A stretch of DNA of 64,000 bases, from contig CP073016.1 of assembly GCA_025370075.1 (NCBI GenBank), positions 372,001 through 436,000 on the forward strand, in the 5' to 3' direction. Positions 43,969-52,683 of this stretch are shown here, piece after piece. How positions within the stretch are numbered: the stretch's first letter is position 1; every line of letters begins with the position of its first letter. The translations under genes and the position numbers were made by a program. Origin of the DNA: Chryseotalea sp. WA131a (lineage in GTDB: Bacteria; Bacteroidota; Bacteroidia; Cytophagales; Cyclobacteriaceae). A model generated the notes under the pieces. It was not told the DNA's origin. It made no database searches and saw only the letters and a program-made list of their open reading frames with translations.

Positions 43969-45113
43969 AATTGTTTAAAAATTGATTTTTCACACTTCTT
44001 CCAAAACGAAAAAAAGGAATTGTAATACCCAATCACCTCTGGATAAATCCAATCGCGGCTATCTTTAACACCCGGATAGTGCTTGAAGGCGGGGTGCTCT
44101 TTAGAAATAAACCCATTTAAGCCCAATGGTGAATTTTTGTAAAGAGCGGTAAGCTCGGCTATCTCACCGACTATTACTTGTATGCCTTGAATATTTTTGG
44201 TTAGACTCGTAAGAAAGTCAATCACCCTTTTGCTGACGGGAAATTTTTGAAAGTGCGATGGCTCTAAAAGCAAGATCCGGTTAATATCTTCTTCTTTTCT
44301 CCAAAGTGGATCGAGGTTGTAAGAATTGTAAATCAGGGTTGGCTTGTTAGTATCAATGATAGGGCGGGAGTATGCGGGAAGCATTGTGTTCAAATTCAAG
44401 TTGATAGTTGCCTTCAGCCTCTCGGGTACTGGCGCATGGGGCAAGTTCTCTGTTGCCCCATCTAGAAATGTATTTCGTTGTGTGCTGTGTGTGTAACGAT
44501 TAACGTTTTCTTGATTGCAATAATACTTTTTAGAAGAGAATGCACCTGCTACCCACTGCCAACTGCAGGTGTTGCTAGCGAAGTCTCCATCGAGCAAATG
44601 ATAATACATCCATTGTGCAGGAGCCGACCAATGCGCTTTACTTACATTACACGCAATGCTCGCCACGTACATCCGCACGTGGTTGTGCAGGTAGCCAGTT
44701 TCGTAAAATTCGTGAATTAAATTATCAATGGCTGTTATTCCAGTATTCCCGTTTACGATGGCTTCTATCATTTGGTGATGCGCTACTTCTGACTGCGGTT
44801 GCTTTAAATCTTGAAAAAGGAACTCGCCCTTCGATTGCCACACACGCTGAAAATATTCGCGCCAAGCCAGCTCTTGCAAAAACTTCTCAACACTAGCTGG
44901 ATGGTAGCCTTTCGATAAAACTGATTCTTGCACTTGCTTTATACTGATTACGCCTCGTGAGATGTAGGGAGATAAGTAGGTAACAGCACCGTCAATAAAG
45001 TTTCTGGTTTTACCATATTGAACGGGATTGATTTGATTGATTCGCTCTAAAATGGAATGATAATCGGGGGGAAAACCGATTTGCTTTTTTGCAAATGGAA
45101 ACAAATCGCTCAT
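43965..45113 (-). CDS. Photolyase/cryptochrome-related FAD-binding protein with apparently permuted domains
   Basis: A 382-residue protein. The FAD-binding helical domain of photolyases comes first (about 30-215): LAWREYFQRVWQ, TGYLHNHVRMYVASIA, and DGDFASNTCSWQWVAG. In normal photolyases this domain is C-terminal to an alpha/beta antenna domain. Here an alpha/beta-like segment follows instead (about 260-382: RILLLEPSHFQKFPVS, GIQVIVGEIAEL, DSRDWIYPEVIGYY). The PYFRIFNP motif is replaced by KKYYCNQENVNRYT. Light-dependent flavin function is likely; DNA repair is uncertain. Four-base overlaps with both neighbours indicate one operon. Confidence 0.8.
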   Translation of the reverse strand: MSDLFPFAKKQIGFPPDYHSILERINQINPVQYGKTRNFIDGAVTYLSPYISRGVISIKQVQESVLSKGYHPASVEKFLQELAWREYFQRVWQSKGEFLFQDLKQPQSEVAHHQMIEAIVNGNTGITAIDNLIHEFYETGYLHNHVRMYVASIACNVSKAHWSAPAQWMYYHLLDGDFASNTCSWQWVAGAFSSKKYYCNQENVNRYTHSTQRNTFLDGATENLPHAPVPERLKATINLNLNTMLPAYSRPIIDTNKPTLIYNSYNLDPLWRKEEDINRILLLEPSHFQKFPVSKRVIDFLTSLTKNIQGIQVIVGEIAELTALYKNSPLGLNGFISKEHPAFKHYPGVKDSRDWIYPEVIGYYNSFFSFWKKCEKSIFKQL

Positions 45114-45391
45114 CGCTTGCTGATTTTGTTTCCTGAAATGGATTTTTGAAGAGTTGACTTAAATCGCCCCTTTTCCACTCCGCTTAACTTTTTGTGCTTG
45201 GTCGCTCGTCCATGGGTGCGCTTGCGCCACATTTTAAAACTACTCGCCTTCATATTGGCACGCATCAATTCAATCACTTTTTTTTCTGATAGCCCGAATT
45301 GCATCTCAATGGCCTCAAAGGGTGTGCGATCTTCCCACGCCATTTGGATGATGCGGTCGATTTCATCTGAAGTTGGTAAGAGTGTTTGCAT
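45110..45391 (-). CDS. TIGR03643 (DUF2805) family small protein
   Basis: A 93-residue basic protein of the TIGR03643 family. Recognised segments: IDRIIQMAWEDRTPFEAIE and LSEKKVIELMRANMK, then a basic WRKRTHGRATKH tail. Members are typically encoded beside photolyase/cryptochrome genes, as here, with a four-base overlap. The helix-turn-helix-like middle suggests nucleic-acid binding (inference). Confidence 0.88.
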   Translation of the reverse strand: MQTLLPTSDEIDRIIQMAWEDRTPFEAIEMQFGLSEKKVIELMRANMKASSFKMWRKRTHGRATKHKKLSGVEKGRFKSTLQKSISGNKISKR

Positions 45392-45444
45392 TTACGAAAA
45401 TGACGAGAAGCTTTAATTTAACAATATAGTCAATGATCTTATTC

Positions 45445-46335
45445 TTATTCTACATTTAAAACGTGATTTGTTTTGTGATATAGTCGATGCATTACAATAA
45501 CATGCGGAAGTGTAATGATCGAAAGAAGTATAAATGCCTCTGCCACATTAAACGATCTAAAATAGACGTAGACACCAAACGAAATCAGGGCCATCAAGCT
45601 AAACGGAAGCATAGCTATTAAAAATTGGTGTACCGAACGACCGGTTGACTGTTTGAAGTAGGATGCTTGGTGCTGCATCGATTGCAACGAGTGCCATAAA
45701 CAAAAGGCGATGATAAAACCTGCCAAAAGCGGAGTGAGAAAATACCAAATAGTGACAATGATAAATTGAGTGAAGTACAAAAGAATATTTTTTCGTTCGA
45801 AAGTTAGTAGGCTTATGATGTATACGGTACCAAAGACGGCAATCAAAATAAATGGCCATGCGGAATGAGTTGAGGATGTTGAAACTATTGTCGTGTTAGT
45901 AGTAGTCGAAAGCATTTGCAGAAAAATACCAATGGCCTCGTCAAAATGAAGAAGTACAGGTAATGCTAAAACCCAAATTCCCCAAAGCCACGAGGGTGTA
46001 TATTTAAACGATTCATTTTCAAAATTGGATTGGCCAAAATGATGGAAGGAAATGACGAAAAAAAGGAGCAGAGCCAATAAAGGTGCGATCCACCAAAGCA
46101 CTAAGTAGAGCAGCATGGTTCCCAAGTAGACTGCTAAAAATTTCATCATCCCTTTTGCCGACTTGTCCGATCGATACAAATAATCATTTGAGCCATGCGG
46201 TATTCCGACAGTACAAAGTAAAATACCACATAAAATTGCCTGGGCCTTAACTGTAATTGGAATTAAGGAAACTAATACAATAAGGATAAGTTGTATAGCG
46301 ATTTGTGCTTTAAATAGTTTTGATTGAATATACAT
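45445..46335 (-). CDS. blh: Brp/Blh family beta-carotene 15,15'-dioxygenase
   Basis: Blh cleaves beta-carotene into two retinals, the chromophore for the rhodopsin encoded nearby. The 296-residue membrane protein has about seven hydrophobic segments. Candidate iron-ligand His positions appear in VGIPHGSNDY, SFHHFGQSNF, LWHSLQSMQHQ and TLPHVIVMHRLYH. The ATG shares one base with the crtY stop codon (TAATG), a tight coupling of carotene synthesis and cleavage. Confidence 0.92.
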   Translation of the reverse strand: MYIQSKLFKAQIAIQLILIVLVSLIPITVKAQAILCGILLCTVGIPHGSNDYLYRSDKSAKGMMKFLAVYLGTMLLYLVLWWIAPLLALLLFFVISFHHFGQSNFENESFKYTPSWLWGIWVLALPVLLHFDEAIGIFLQMLSTTTNTTIVSTSSTHSAWPFILIAVFGTVYIISLLTFERKNILLYFTQFIIVTIWYFLTPLLAGFIIAFCLWHSLQSMQHQASYFKQSTGRSVHQFLIAMLPFSLMALISFGVYVYFRSFNVAEAFILLSIITLPHVIVMHRLYHKTNHVLNVE

Positions 46336-47543
46336 TACTTGCCTAGTAAATGATCTGTCAATGATTTTAAAAACAATCGAATTGGTAATCTTGAGAAAAT
46401 TGCAATTTCTTCAAAGATTGTCGTTTCCTCATCTAAAAACTTTAGAATACGTTGAATGGATTGTGTTCGAAACAATTGTTCGAAAATCTCTTTTCCTCTG
46501 TTGGGTTGATTTTGTAAAATCCGTAAGAGCAAAATGTCATACAAACGGAATCGGTAGGAGCGATACATAGAAGGAAGAGACCTCTTTTCTTTCAATGATA
46601 TTGCCAATGCATTTGCATACGCTTGCATGCGCTTAAAACCAAATCCTGTTGTTGGCTTGATGGCTCCACCCGGTGTGCCAATGTAAATGATTCGCTCATC
46701 GGTTGAAAGTTGCTTTCGTTTGATATCAAATTGAGGAGTCATCGGAATAGATCCGATTTCTAATTCCGTTATTTTATAACTTCCACCTTTTTTTTCCATG
46801 TAAACGCGAAGGGATTCTTCTGCTTCGGCTTTTGATAACTTTTCTTTTCCGAACCTCGTTAACTCGATCAAAGCTTCATTATCTGAGAAGGGCAACTCAT
46901 ACATAAACTGCGTATAGCCACCTTGCGCTACATCAAAGTCCATCATTGACATACTATGGGCATCGAATTTTCTTTCGGTTGTTTCCACCCGCCAGCCTAC
47001 AAATGATTGCCATAAGAATAGATCCGTTTTTTTCTTTAATCGTGTTTTTAAAAATCGTTGTTGTGAAAGTTGATAGTCAGCACTTGTGCTTCGACCAGAG
47101 GGAAGTGCGGAGAGAAATATTCGGTCGGTTACCCAAGTTTGAGTGTTGGTAACAACTTCTACATGTGTTTGCAGTTGGTTTACTTCTAAAACTTCTTCGG
47201 TCAACCACGAAATGGAAGGGCTTTTTCTTAGTTCATTTTTGAGGTGCGAATAGAAATCCGCACTCCGAACATGGTAGTAGCGATAGGGAGAAAGATCTAT
47301 TGGTTTATTGGATAAGTTTAGCTGTAAGATTGATTGCCACTCTTTACTAATCATTTTTTCAGGTGACAGTGGTTCTTCAGACCAATAACACCAAGTCCGA
47401 TCATTGTTTTTTTGGGCATCTGATTCTACGATGCACAGCGTTTTAGATTGAAGCAATCCATGTTGCAATAAAGCACGCGCTAGCCACAGCCCCGAAGCGC
47501 CTGCGCCAACAATGGTGTAGTTATATGAAGTTTGTTTCTGCAT
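46335..47543 (-). CDS. crtY: Lycopene beta-cyclase (CrtY type)
   Basis: CrtY closes the two ends of lycopene to give beta-carotene, the substrate of Blh. The protein (402 residues from the ATG at 47543) has the dinucleotide motif YTIVGAGASGLWLARALL, DRTWCYWSEEPL, and the GTPGGAIKPTTGFGFKRMQ signature near the C-terminus. A TTG at 47570 would place the N-terminus inside the terminator hairpin and is rejected. It is joined to blh by a one-base overlap. Confidence 0.92.
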   Translation of the reverse strand: MQKQTSYNYTIVGAGASGLWLARALLQHGLLQSKTLCIVESDAQKNNDRTWCYWSEEPLSPEKMISKEWQSILQLNLSNKPIDLSPYRYYHVRSADFYSHLKNELRKSPSISWLTEEVLEVNQLQTHVEVVTNTQTWVTDRIFLSALPSGRSTSADYQLSQQRFLKTRLKKKTDLFLWQSFVGWRVETTERKFDAHSMSMMDFDVAQGGYTQFMYELPFSDNEALIELTRFGKEKLSKAEAEESLRVYMEKKGGSYKITELEIGSIPMTPQFDIKRKQLSTDERIIYIGTPGGAIKPTTGFGFKRMQAYANALAISLKEKRSLPSMYRSYRFRLYDILLLRILQNQPNRGKEIFEQLFRTQSIQRILKFLDEETTIFEEIAIFSRLPIRLFLKSLTDHLLGK

Positions 47544-47556
47544 AAGTGAACCAAAA

Positions 47557-47586
47557 AAAACGGAGCCCAATAATGAGCTCCGTTTT
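47557..47586 (-). terminator. Terminator hairpin between the rhodopsin gene and crtY
   Basis: AAAACGGAGC and GCTCCGTTTT flank a 10-base loop. On the minus strand the stem is followed by eight T. It lies right after the rhodopsin gene and ends 14 bases before the crtY ATG, so rhodopsin transcripts would mostly end here while some read through into crtY-blh. Confidence 0.85.
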
Positions 47587-47615
47587 AAAACTTTCTTACC
47601 GTGATTTACTCACGA

Positions 47616-48350
47616 TTATTTTCCTTTACTTCCTACAGCAACGCTGTACACTACTAAACCAAATCCAATTTTATTGATGGCATCAGCAATGTTATAAAAC
47701 AAGTCTACGTTGGAAGCACTCCAGCCAAGTCCTGTATTGAGCCATCCTCCAGGCATACACATATACCCAATCGGATAGACAGCCCATCCTACTAATACGA
47801 ACCAAGCAAGAATTTTTACGCCTCTTTCTACCACAGGGTCGCCCGAATTTTTGGCAAGGTTAGCCACCTCACCGAACCAAGCTGTATATAAAATATACAC
47901 ATAGCCGATTGTAGAAATGGCTCCCCAAATAAATGAGTGGCTTGATGACCCATCTGTGAAAGCTTCTCCAATATAACCGGTTACCAACATCCAAACAGCC
48001 GCAATGATAAGTTTCCACAACAAGGCGATTTTGGCACCCGCTGCTTTTGTCAGCAAATAAAACTCAACACACATCAATGGTACAGTCAAAGTCCAATCGA
48101 TATAACGAAGGGCAGTTGGAGTTTGGCCAGTTGCCAAGTAGTAGTCGCGCATGTAGTAATAGTGCACGGCTGCAATACCGGTAATCAAACCAGAAACCAA
48201 CAATGATAATTTCCACTTGCCATCTACGCTGCTTCTTTCCATGAAGAAGAAAACAGCTGATGCAAGCATGGCCATGTAGCCAGTAAAGAATGTGAAAGCA
48301 ATCGGATCATCCACTGGGATTTTCACGATATCGAGCAATAAAGTGTTCAT
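47616..48350 (-). CDS. Proton-pumping rhodopsin with xanthorhodopsin-like antenna window
   Basis: A 244-residue seven-helix microbial rhodopsin. Helix C carries the proton-pump pattern Asp85-Thr89-Glu96 (YIDWTLTVPLMCVE). Lys227 binds retinal (ADAINKIGFG), and His63 pairs with the Asp. Met93, at the proteorhodopsin tuning position, suggests green absorption. Aligned to bacteriorhodopsin (WWAIST), this protein reads WGAISTIGYVY: Gly143 replaces Trp138, the position whose Gly opens the carotenoid-antenna groove in xanthorhodopsin; in proteorhodopsin it is Phe. crtY and blh follow on the same strand. Confidence 0.95.
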   Translation of the reverse strand: MNTLLLDIVKIPVDDPIAFTFFTGYMAMLASAVFFFMERSSVDGKWKLSLLVSGLITGIAAVHYYYMRDYYLATGQTPTALRYIDWTLTVPLMCVEFYLLTKAAGAKIALLWKLIIAAVWMLVTGYIGEAFTDGSSSHSFIWGAISTIGYVYILYTAWFGEVANLAKNSGDPVVERGVKILAWFVLVGWAVYPIGYMCMPGGWLNTGLGWSASNVDLFYNIADAINKIGFGLVVYSVAVGSKGK

Positions 48351-48384
48351 ATGGGTAAAATGTTTAAGGTTTTAAATTAATTAT

Positions 48385-48414
48385 CAAACACAGCCTTGTT
48401 TAAGTTGTTACAAT
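48385..48414 (-). promoter_or_regulatory. Candidate promoter of the rhodopsin gene
   Basis: On the minus strand ATTG is followed after about 18 bases by TGTGTTTG, which differs from TAnnTTTG at one position, 35 bases before the ATG. The rest of the divergent spacer (48415-48677) is very AT-rich and probably holds the promoter of the MpaB gene; no clear repeat or operator was found. Confidence 0.4.
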
Positions 48415-48677
48415 CGTTTGAAATATTTATTGATTTTTTTTCTTTGTTTAATCTGCAAGGTTTAATAATATATTTTAGTTAAACAGTAATCATATAAAAA
48501 TTCAGTTGAGTCATCGAAAACAAATATTTTTTTCTATTTCATTTTAAAAAAATGTTCACTTTTTTTCTAAATAAGGTCAGTTTCGTTGAACAAAAAACTA
48601 TTTCATCTCTCAGCTACAATTTTAAAAAACAACGGATTTAGCAATAAACATAAGCACAGTTGCAGTGTTCATCAGCC

Positions 48678-49706
48678 ATGAACTCTTCACGGCAATTTTT
48701 AGACAGTCAACGGTTACAAGCGGACAAAGAAGCAGATGGCTTAATTGAGCAGACTTTCAATTCCCATCACCAAGGGGATTTATATCAACTTTTGAAGATG
48801 GCGGATAATCAAATTGAGCACGGGCAAAATTCTTCAATAAAGAACTTTTTAATTGCCAAAAAAGAGAAACCCAGTTGGTTTAACGAAAAGAAATTACAAA
48901 ATGGCCAAAAGTTGTTCAAACAGTATGCCTTGGAAATGATGGCATTGCTTGGCGCGATGTCATTGCCCTATTGCTATGCGGCATCTCCTGGTAACAAAGC
49001 ACTTTACTTGTCTGATAAGATGCGAAACTCACCGGGCAAGCGGTTGATAGACACAGCTTCGTTTGTGATAGCCGTTTTGTCGCCAGGCAGTTTTACCGAT
49101 AGCTCGCACGGATACATCCATATCAATAAAGTGAGACTTATTCATGCCATGGCGAGGTACTATTTAAAAAAGCTGCCGACTTGGAATATGGAATGGGGGG
49201 TACCCATTAATCAAGAAGATATGGCAGGCACCAACTTGGCTTTCTCGTACGTTATCTTATTGGGCATGCAGCAATCTGGTTTTATTCTTTCCGACAAGGA
49301 GAAAGAAGATTTTATTTTTGCGTGGCGATACATTGGGTATCAATTAAACATTGATGAAGAGTTGCTGCCGGCTTCTTTTAGTGAAGCCCGAATTTTGGCA
49401 ACTACCATTAAAAACAGAAACTTTAAAAAAACGGAAGAGGGTATTGTGTTGACGCGAGAGCTATTGAGTTACTACAAACAAAGCGTTCCAGCTGACCAAG
49501 CGGAATTGGTTTCCTCTCAAATTAGATTTTACTTGGGCAATGAAGTGGCCGAATACATTGGCCTGCCAAGCGACCCCATTCGATACAAGCTAGCAGCAAC
49601 ACTCAGTACGGCAAAGTCATTGCAGAGTATGCTATCCGCACCGCCCGATAGTTATCAAAAGATGATTTCGCAGCACGCACTCTTGAAAAAGAAGTTTGCG
49701 GGTTAA
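48678..49706 (+). CDS. MpaB-family (DUF2236) oxygenase-like protein
   Basis: A protein of about 342 residues of the MpaB/DUF2236 family, which includes heme-dependent oxygenases such as latex-clearing protein. Family-like segments: YAASPGNKALYLSDKMRNSP, INKVRLIHAMARYYL (candidate heme His), PINQEDMAGTNLAFSY, and LLGMQQSGFILSDKEK. ATG at 48678 is used; a TTG at 48660 adds six residues. It is divergent from the rhodopsin gene and its stop directly abuts the stop of a flavin reductase gene. The substrate is unknown; an isoprenoid or carotenoid is possible by context (inference). Confidence 0.82.
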   Translation: MNSSRQFLDSQRLQADKEADGLIEQTFNSHHQGDLYQLLKMADNQIEHGQNSSIKNFLIAKKEKPSWFNEKKLQNGQKLFKQYALEMMALLGAMSLPYCYAASPGNKALYLSDKMRNSPGKRLIDTASFVIAVLSPGSFTDSSHGYIHINKVRLIHAMARYYLKKLPTWNMEWGVPINQEDMAGTNLAFSYVILLGMQQSGFILSDKEKEDFIFAWRYIGYQLNIDEELLPASFSEARILATTIKNRNFKKTEEGIVLTRELLSYYKQSVPADQAELVSSQIRFYLGNEVAEYIGLPSDPIRYKLAATLSTAKSLQSMLSAPPDSYQKMISQHALLKKKFAG

Positions 49707-50345
49707 TTACCTTTCAAGACTTTTTACGTTCGTGCCAGGTTTAGCGTACTCATACCGATCAATATGATGTGTGGAGTAATATCCATCAATTCCATTGCTG
49801 CAAAGTGAAGACACTTTGTCGAGTTCCAGAAATCCGTCAGATGAAACTATGAATGGATCCAGTTTCACTTCTTGAATTTTTCCGATCACTAAGAAGGTGT
49901 CGTTTAGGTGGATGGGGATTACCTCTTCCAATGTCAAACCATATTTTACTTTGCTCTCTTTCACAAATGGGGCGGCCATGTTCTCTGAAAATTCAGGCGT
50001 AAGCCCCACTTCATCGAACTCACTCACCTCAGCAGGATATTTTGCACTTGTTTGGTGTGCTTGTTCCAAAATGGATGGATGAATGTGATTGATGGTGTAA
50101 ACTCCAGTAGATTGAATATTTGCCAGCGTATGTGGCGCTGCCTTGATTGGTCGGTTGATGTATCCCACCAAGGCTGGATCAGAGCCGATGTGAACGATGC
50201 TGCTGAAAATACCCAAATTGGTTTGGCCTTTGTTATTGATTGTGCCGATCAAGCTTGCAGATTTGAAGCCCGTCAGGCTGTTGATAAAATTCGCTCGGTA
50301 AAACCGTTCCCACCCTTGGATAGTTGTTGATGAAATGATTTGCAT
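49707..50345 (-). CDS. Flavin reductase family (FMN-binding split barrel) protein
   Basis: A 212-residue flavin reductase-like split barrel: SLIGTINNKGQTNLGIFSS at the N-terminus, then ALVGYINRPIKAAPHTLANI, and YTINHIHPSIL. It would reduce or bind flavin and may supply reduced FMN to a partner. It lies 37 bases downstream of a photolyase-related gene on the same strand. A second, unrelated-length flavin reductase is at 54203-54676. Confidence 0.87.
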   Translation of the reverse strand: MQIISSTTIQGWERFYRANFINSLTGFKSASLIGTINNKGQTNLGIFSSIVHIGSDPALVGYINRPIKAAPHTLANIQSTGVYTINHIHPSILEQAHQTSAKYPAEVSEFDEVGLTPEFSENMAAPFVKESKVKYGLTLEEVIPIHLNDTFLVIGKIQEVKLDPFIVSSDGFLELDKVSSLCSNGIDGYYSTHHIDRYEYAKPGTNVKSLER

Positions 50346-50381
50346 TTTTTGTCAAGTATTTTTTGGTTATATCAATACGTG

Positions 50382-51863
50382 TCAGTTGATGGTTTCAAAA
50401 AAGCGCTCGGCTTGTTTCAGGTGACTTTGCTGCTTCTCTTTTGGCATTTTATCAAAAGTCTTCACCAACATTCCTAACCGCGGATTCTTCAAAAAGAAAT
50501 CGCGGTGCACATGCATGAATCTCCAAAACAACCCATCCCATATCGGTTGCCAATCGCCTTTTTCATAATCACTCATTTTCATTAAGTAATTGCTGCCGCT
50601 GATGTAGGGCTTGGTGGCCATCAATCCGCCATCGGCAAACTGGCTCATCCCATACACGTTCGGCACCATCACCCAATCATAGGCATCGATGAATAACTCC
50701 ATAAACCAGCGATACACTTCATCGGGATCAAACTCGCACAGCAACATGAAGTTGCCTAGCACCATTAACCGCTCTATGTGATGACAGTAACCGGTAGCCA
50801 ATACTTTTTTGATGGTGCTATCGATCGGTGAAATACCCGTGGTGCCATCCCAAAATGATTTCGGAATTTTGCGTGTGAATTTCCAATAGTTTTTTGTTCG
50901 CTCTTCGCTGCCTTTGTGTTCGTACACACCCCTGATGAATTCTCTCCAGCCCAGAATTTGACGAATGAATCCTTCCAAAGAATTGAGCGGCACGTCATTT
51001 TTGTTGGCGAATGAAATGGCTTGGTCAATGATCTCTTTTGGAGTTAGTAAACCCACATTCATCATCGGGGTGAGAACGCTGTGGTGCAAAATACTTTCAT
51101 GGTTGACGAGTGCATCTTCGTATTCGCCAAATTCAGCAAAACGATTTTGAAAAAATTGCTTGAGCCAATCACGACTTTCCGTAAAAGTTGTTGGATAAAT
51201 AAACGCCTTGTTGATTTCCCCGTAATTGTTTTGATAGTTTTTGTTTACGTATTCTACTGCCTCCACCCAATGCTCATTTTGTTTTGGAAATACTACTTCG
51301 GGTGCTTTCTTACTTTTCGGATATTTCAGTCGGTTTTCCGTATCGAACGTCCACTTGCCACCTGTTGGCTGTAACTGCTCATCTACTAGAATTTTAAATT
51401 GCTTGCGTTGCCGGGTGTAGAAGTCAGTTTGGTAGAAACGCTTTTTATTTGCGAAGTAATCGTTGATTTGGTCGCTCGTCAAAATGAATAGCGGTGAATC
51501 ATACTTCACTACATTCATCTTTAAAGTCGTGATTTGCTTTGCTATTCTCCTCTCCAGCAAATAATCTGTGACATCGCAATAGTGTATTTCGCCAACGCCC
51601 TTCTTCTTGAGGAATGGCAATAGGTTGCGCACATCGGCAAGTTTGTCGTTGGCCTCAATGTACGTTACTTCATAGCCTTTGCTTTGCAGAACCCGTTGGT
51701 ACGCCTTCATGCTGGCGCGGTGGAAGACCAGCTTTTGTTTGTGAAAGTTGTATTGTTTAAAAAATAGAAGCTCTTCAATAATTAAAACGGGACGGTTTTT
51801 AGCTATGGCTGGATGCTGCTCAAAAAGTTGGTGTGGAAAGACAAGTGTGACTGAGTTTTTCAA
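50382..51863 (-). CDS. DPRP-type cryptochrome/photolyase lacking the Fe-S cysteines
   Basis: A 493-residue member of the deoxyribodipyrimidine photolyase-related group (PhrB/CryB, bacterial 6-4 photolyases). The alpha/beta domain begins with TLVFPHQLFEQHP, and FAD-domain segments include GWREFIRGVYEHKG, HHIERLMVLGNFMLL, and MSQFADGGLMATKPY. In PhrB a cysteine cluster follows MSDY (CxxC ... ACPF) and binds 4Fe-4S. Here the sequence is MSDYEKGDWQPIWDGLFWRF (430-449), with no cysteine, so the cluster should be absent. Activity may be sensory or repair. Confidence 0.88.
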   Translation of the reverse strand: MKNSVTLVFPHQLFEQHPAIAKNRPVLIIEELLFFKQYNFHKQKLVFHRASMKAYQRVLQSKGYEVTYIEANDKLADVRNLLPFLKKKGVGEIHYCDVTDYLLERRIAKQITTLKMNVVKYDSPLFILTSDQINDYFANKKRFYQTDFYTRQRKQFKILVDEQLQPTGGKWTFDTENRLKYPKSKKAPEVVFPKQNEHWVEAVEYVNKNYQNNYGEINKAFIYPTTFTESRDWLKQFFQNRFAEFGEYEDALVNHESILHHSVLTPMMNVGLLTPKEIIDQAISFANKNDVPLNSLEGFIRQILGWREFIRGVYEHKGSEERTKNYWKFTRKIPKSFWDGTTGISPIDSTIKKVLATGYCHHIERLMVLGNFMLLCEFDPDEVYRWFMELFIDAYDWVMVPNVYGMSQFADGGLMATKPYISGSNYLMKMSDYEKGDWQPIWDGLFWRFMHVHRDFFLKNPRLGMLVKTFDKMPKEKQQSHLKQAERFFETIN

Positions 51864-51930
51864 TGCTGAGCGTTTTAGTCAGAAAAACACACAAACCGGA
51901 AGAAGGTTTTGGCTGTTTGAAAATGTCCCC

Positions 51931-52683
51931 TTACCTCAAAACGAACTTTTTGTCGAGCGTATACACGAGACTCACATTCCAATCAAAATCCCGTGAGGGA
52001 ATGTCAGAAGCAATCGCTTTGTTGACAATGCTGGAGATCGTGATGGGAAAACCATTGACGCCTACCGTAGTGGTTGCATTTACATAAAAACCTTCATCGG
52101 CATCTAGTGTTAGGTAGAATACCTGTGGGTTAAAACTCACGTAGGTTTTACCCGTCATCTTGATTCTCGAGAAATTTCCCTGCAATGATACAAACATGTT
52201 ATCTTTTGGGGCGTGATCCTGAAATCCATGGCCACGCAAAAAATAAATGCCCACGCTCGTTCTGTTTGATATTTTGTAAGTTGGATTGATCTCCAACGCT
52301 AAGAAACGCCTTGTCACCGAAAGTTTCTCTTCAATGCCGTTGATCATCACGGTGTTCGTTACAAAATTTAATCCCGGCAGGTGGCCACCCAACGATAATT
52401 GGAATTTCGGTTTGATGATGGCTTTGTAACGATAGATGAAAACAAAAGACCACGGGCGTCCTTCCAACGCAAACCGAAACTGCGGTTCAAAGCTCCAGCG
52501 CTTGTTGCCCATGTGCATGTCTAAAAATGCAGCCGGAGCACCCAACGTAAATGCAGGGATGATGGAAAATCCATTGTTGGTAGTGCTCAACTCGGTCTTG
52601 AAAAAGAAGGTACTGTCGCGCTGCGCGAAACTATCAGTCGTGTAAAGCAATCCGGTTAGAATCAGTAAAAGTCTAAGTCTCAT
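51931..52683 (-). CDS. Putative outer-membrane beta-barrel protein
   Basis: A 250-residue exported protein with a signal peptide (LLLILTGLLYTTDSFAQ). Alternating polar and hydrophobic strands fill the rest (for example RWSFEPQFRFALEGRPWSFV, KTYVSFNPQVFYLTLD) and the chain ends with an aromatic strand, YTLDKKFVLR. This fits a small outer-membrane barrel. No family was recognised. Its start ATG overlaps the last codon of the decayed aldo/keto reductase remnant. Confidence 0.65.
   Translation of the reverse strand: MRLRLLLILTGLLYTTDSFAQRDSTFFFKTELSTTNNGFSIIPAFTLGAPAAFLDMHMGNKRWSFEPQFRFALEGRPWSFVFIYRYKAIIKPKFQLSLGGHLPGLNFVTNTVMINGIEEKLSVTRRFLALEINPTYKISNRTSVGIYFLRGHGFQDHAPKDNMFVSLQGNFSRIKMTGKTYVSFNPQVFYLTLDADEGFYVNATTTVGVNGFPITISSIVNKAIASDIPSRDFDWNVSLVYTLDKKFVLR

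Noticed and set aside
47544..47570. Longer lycopene cyclase start at a TTG
   Set aside because: It falls inside the terminator hairpin, and the ATG at 47543 fits the dinucleotide-binding N-terminus.
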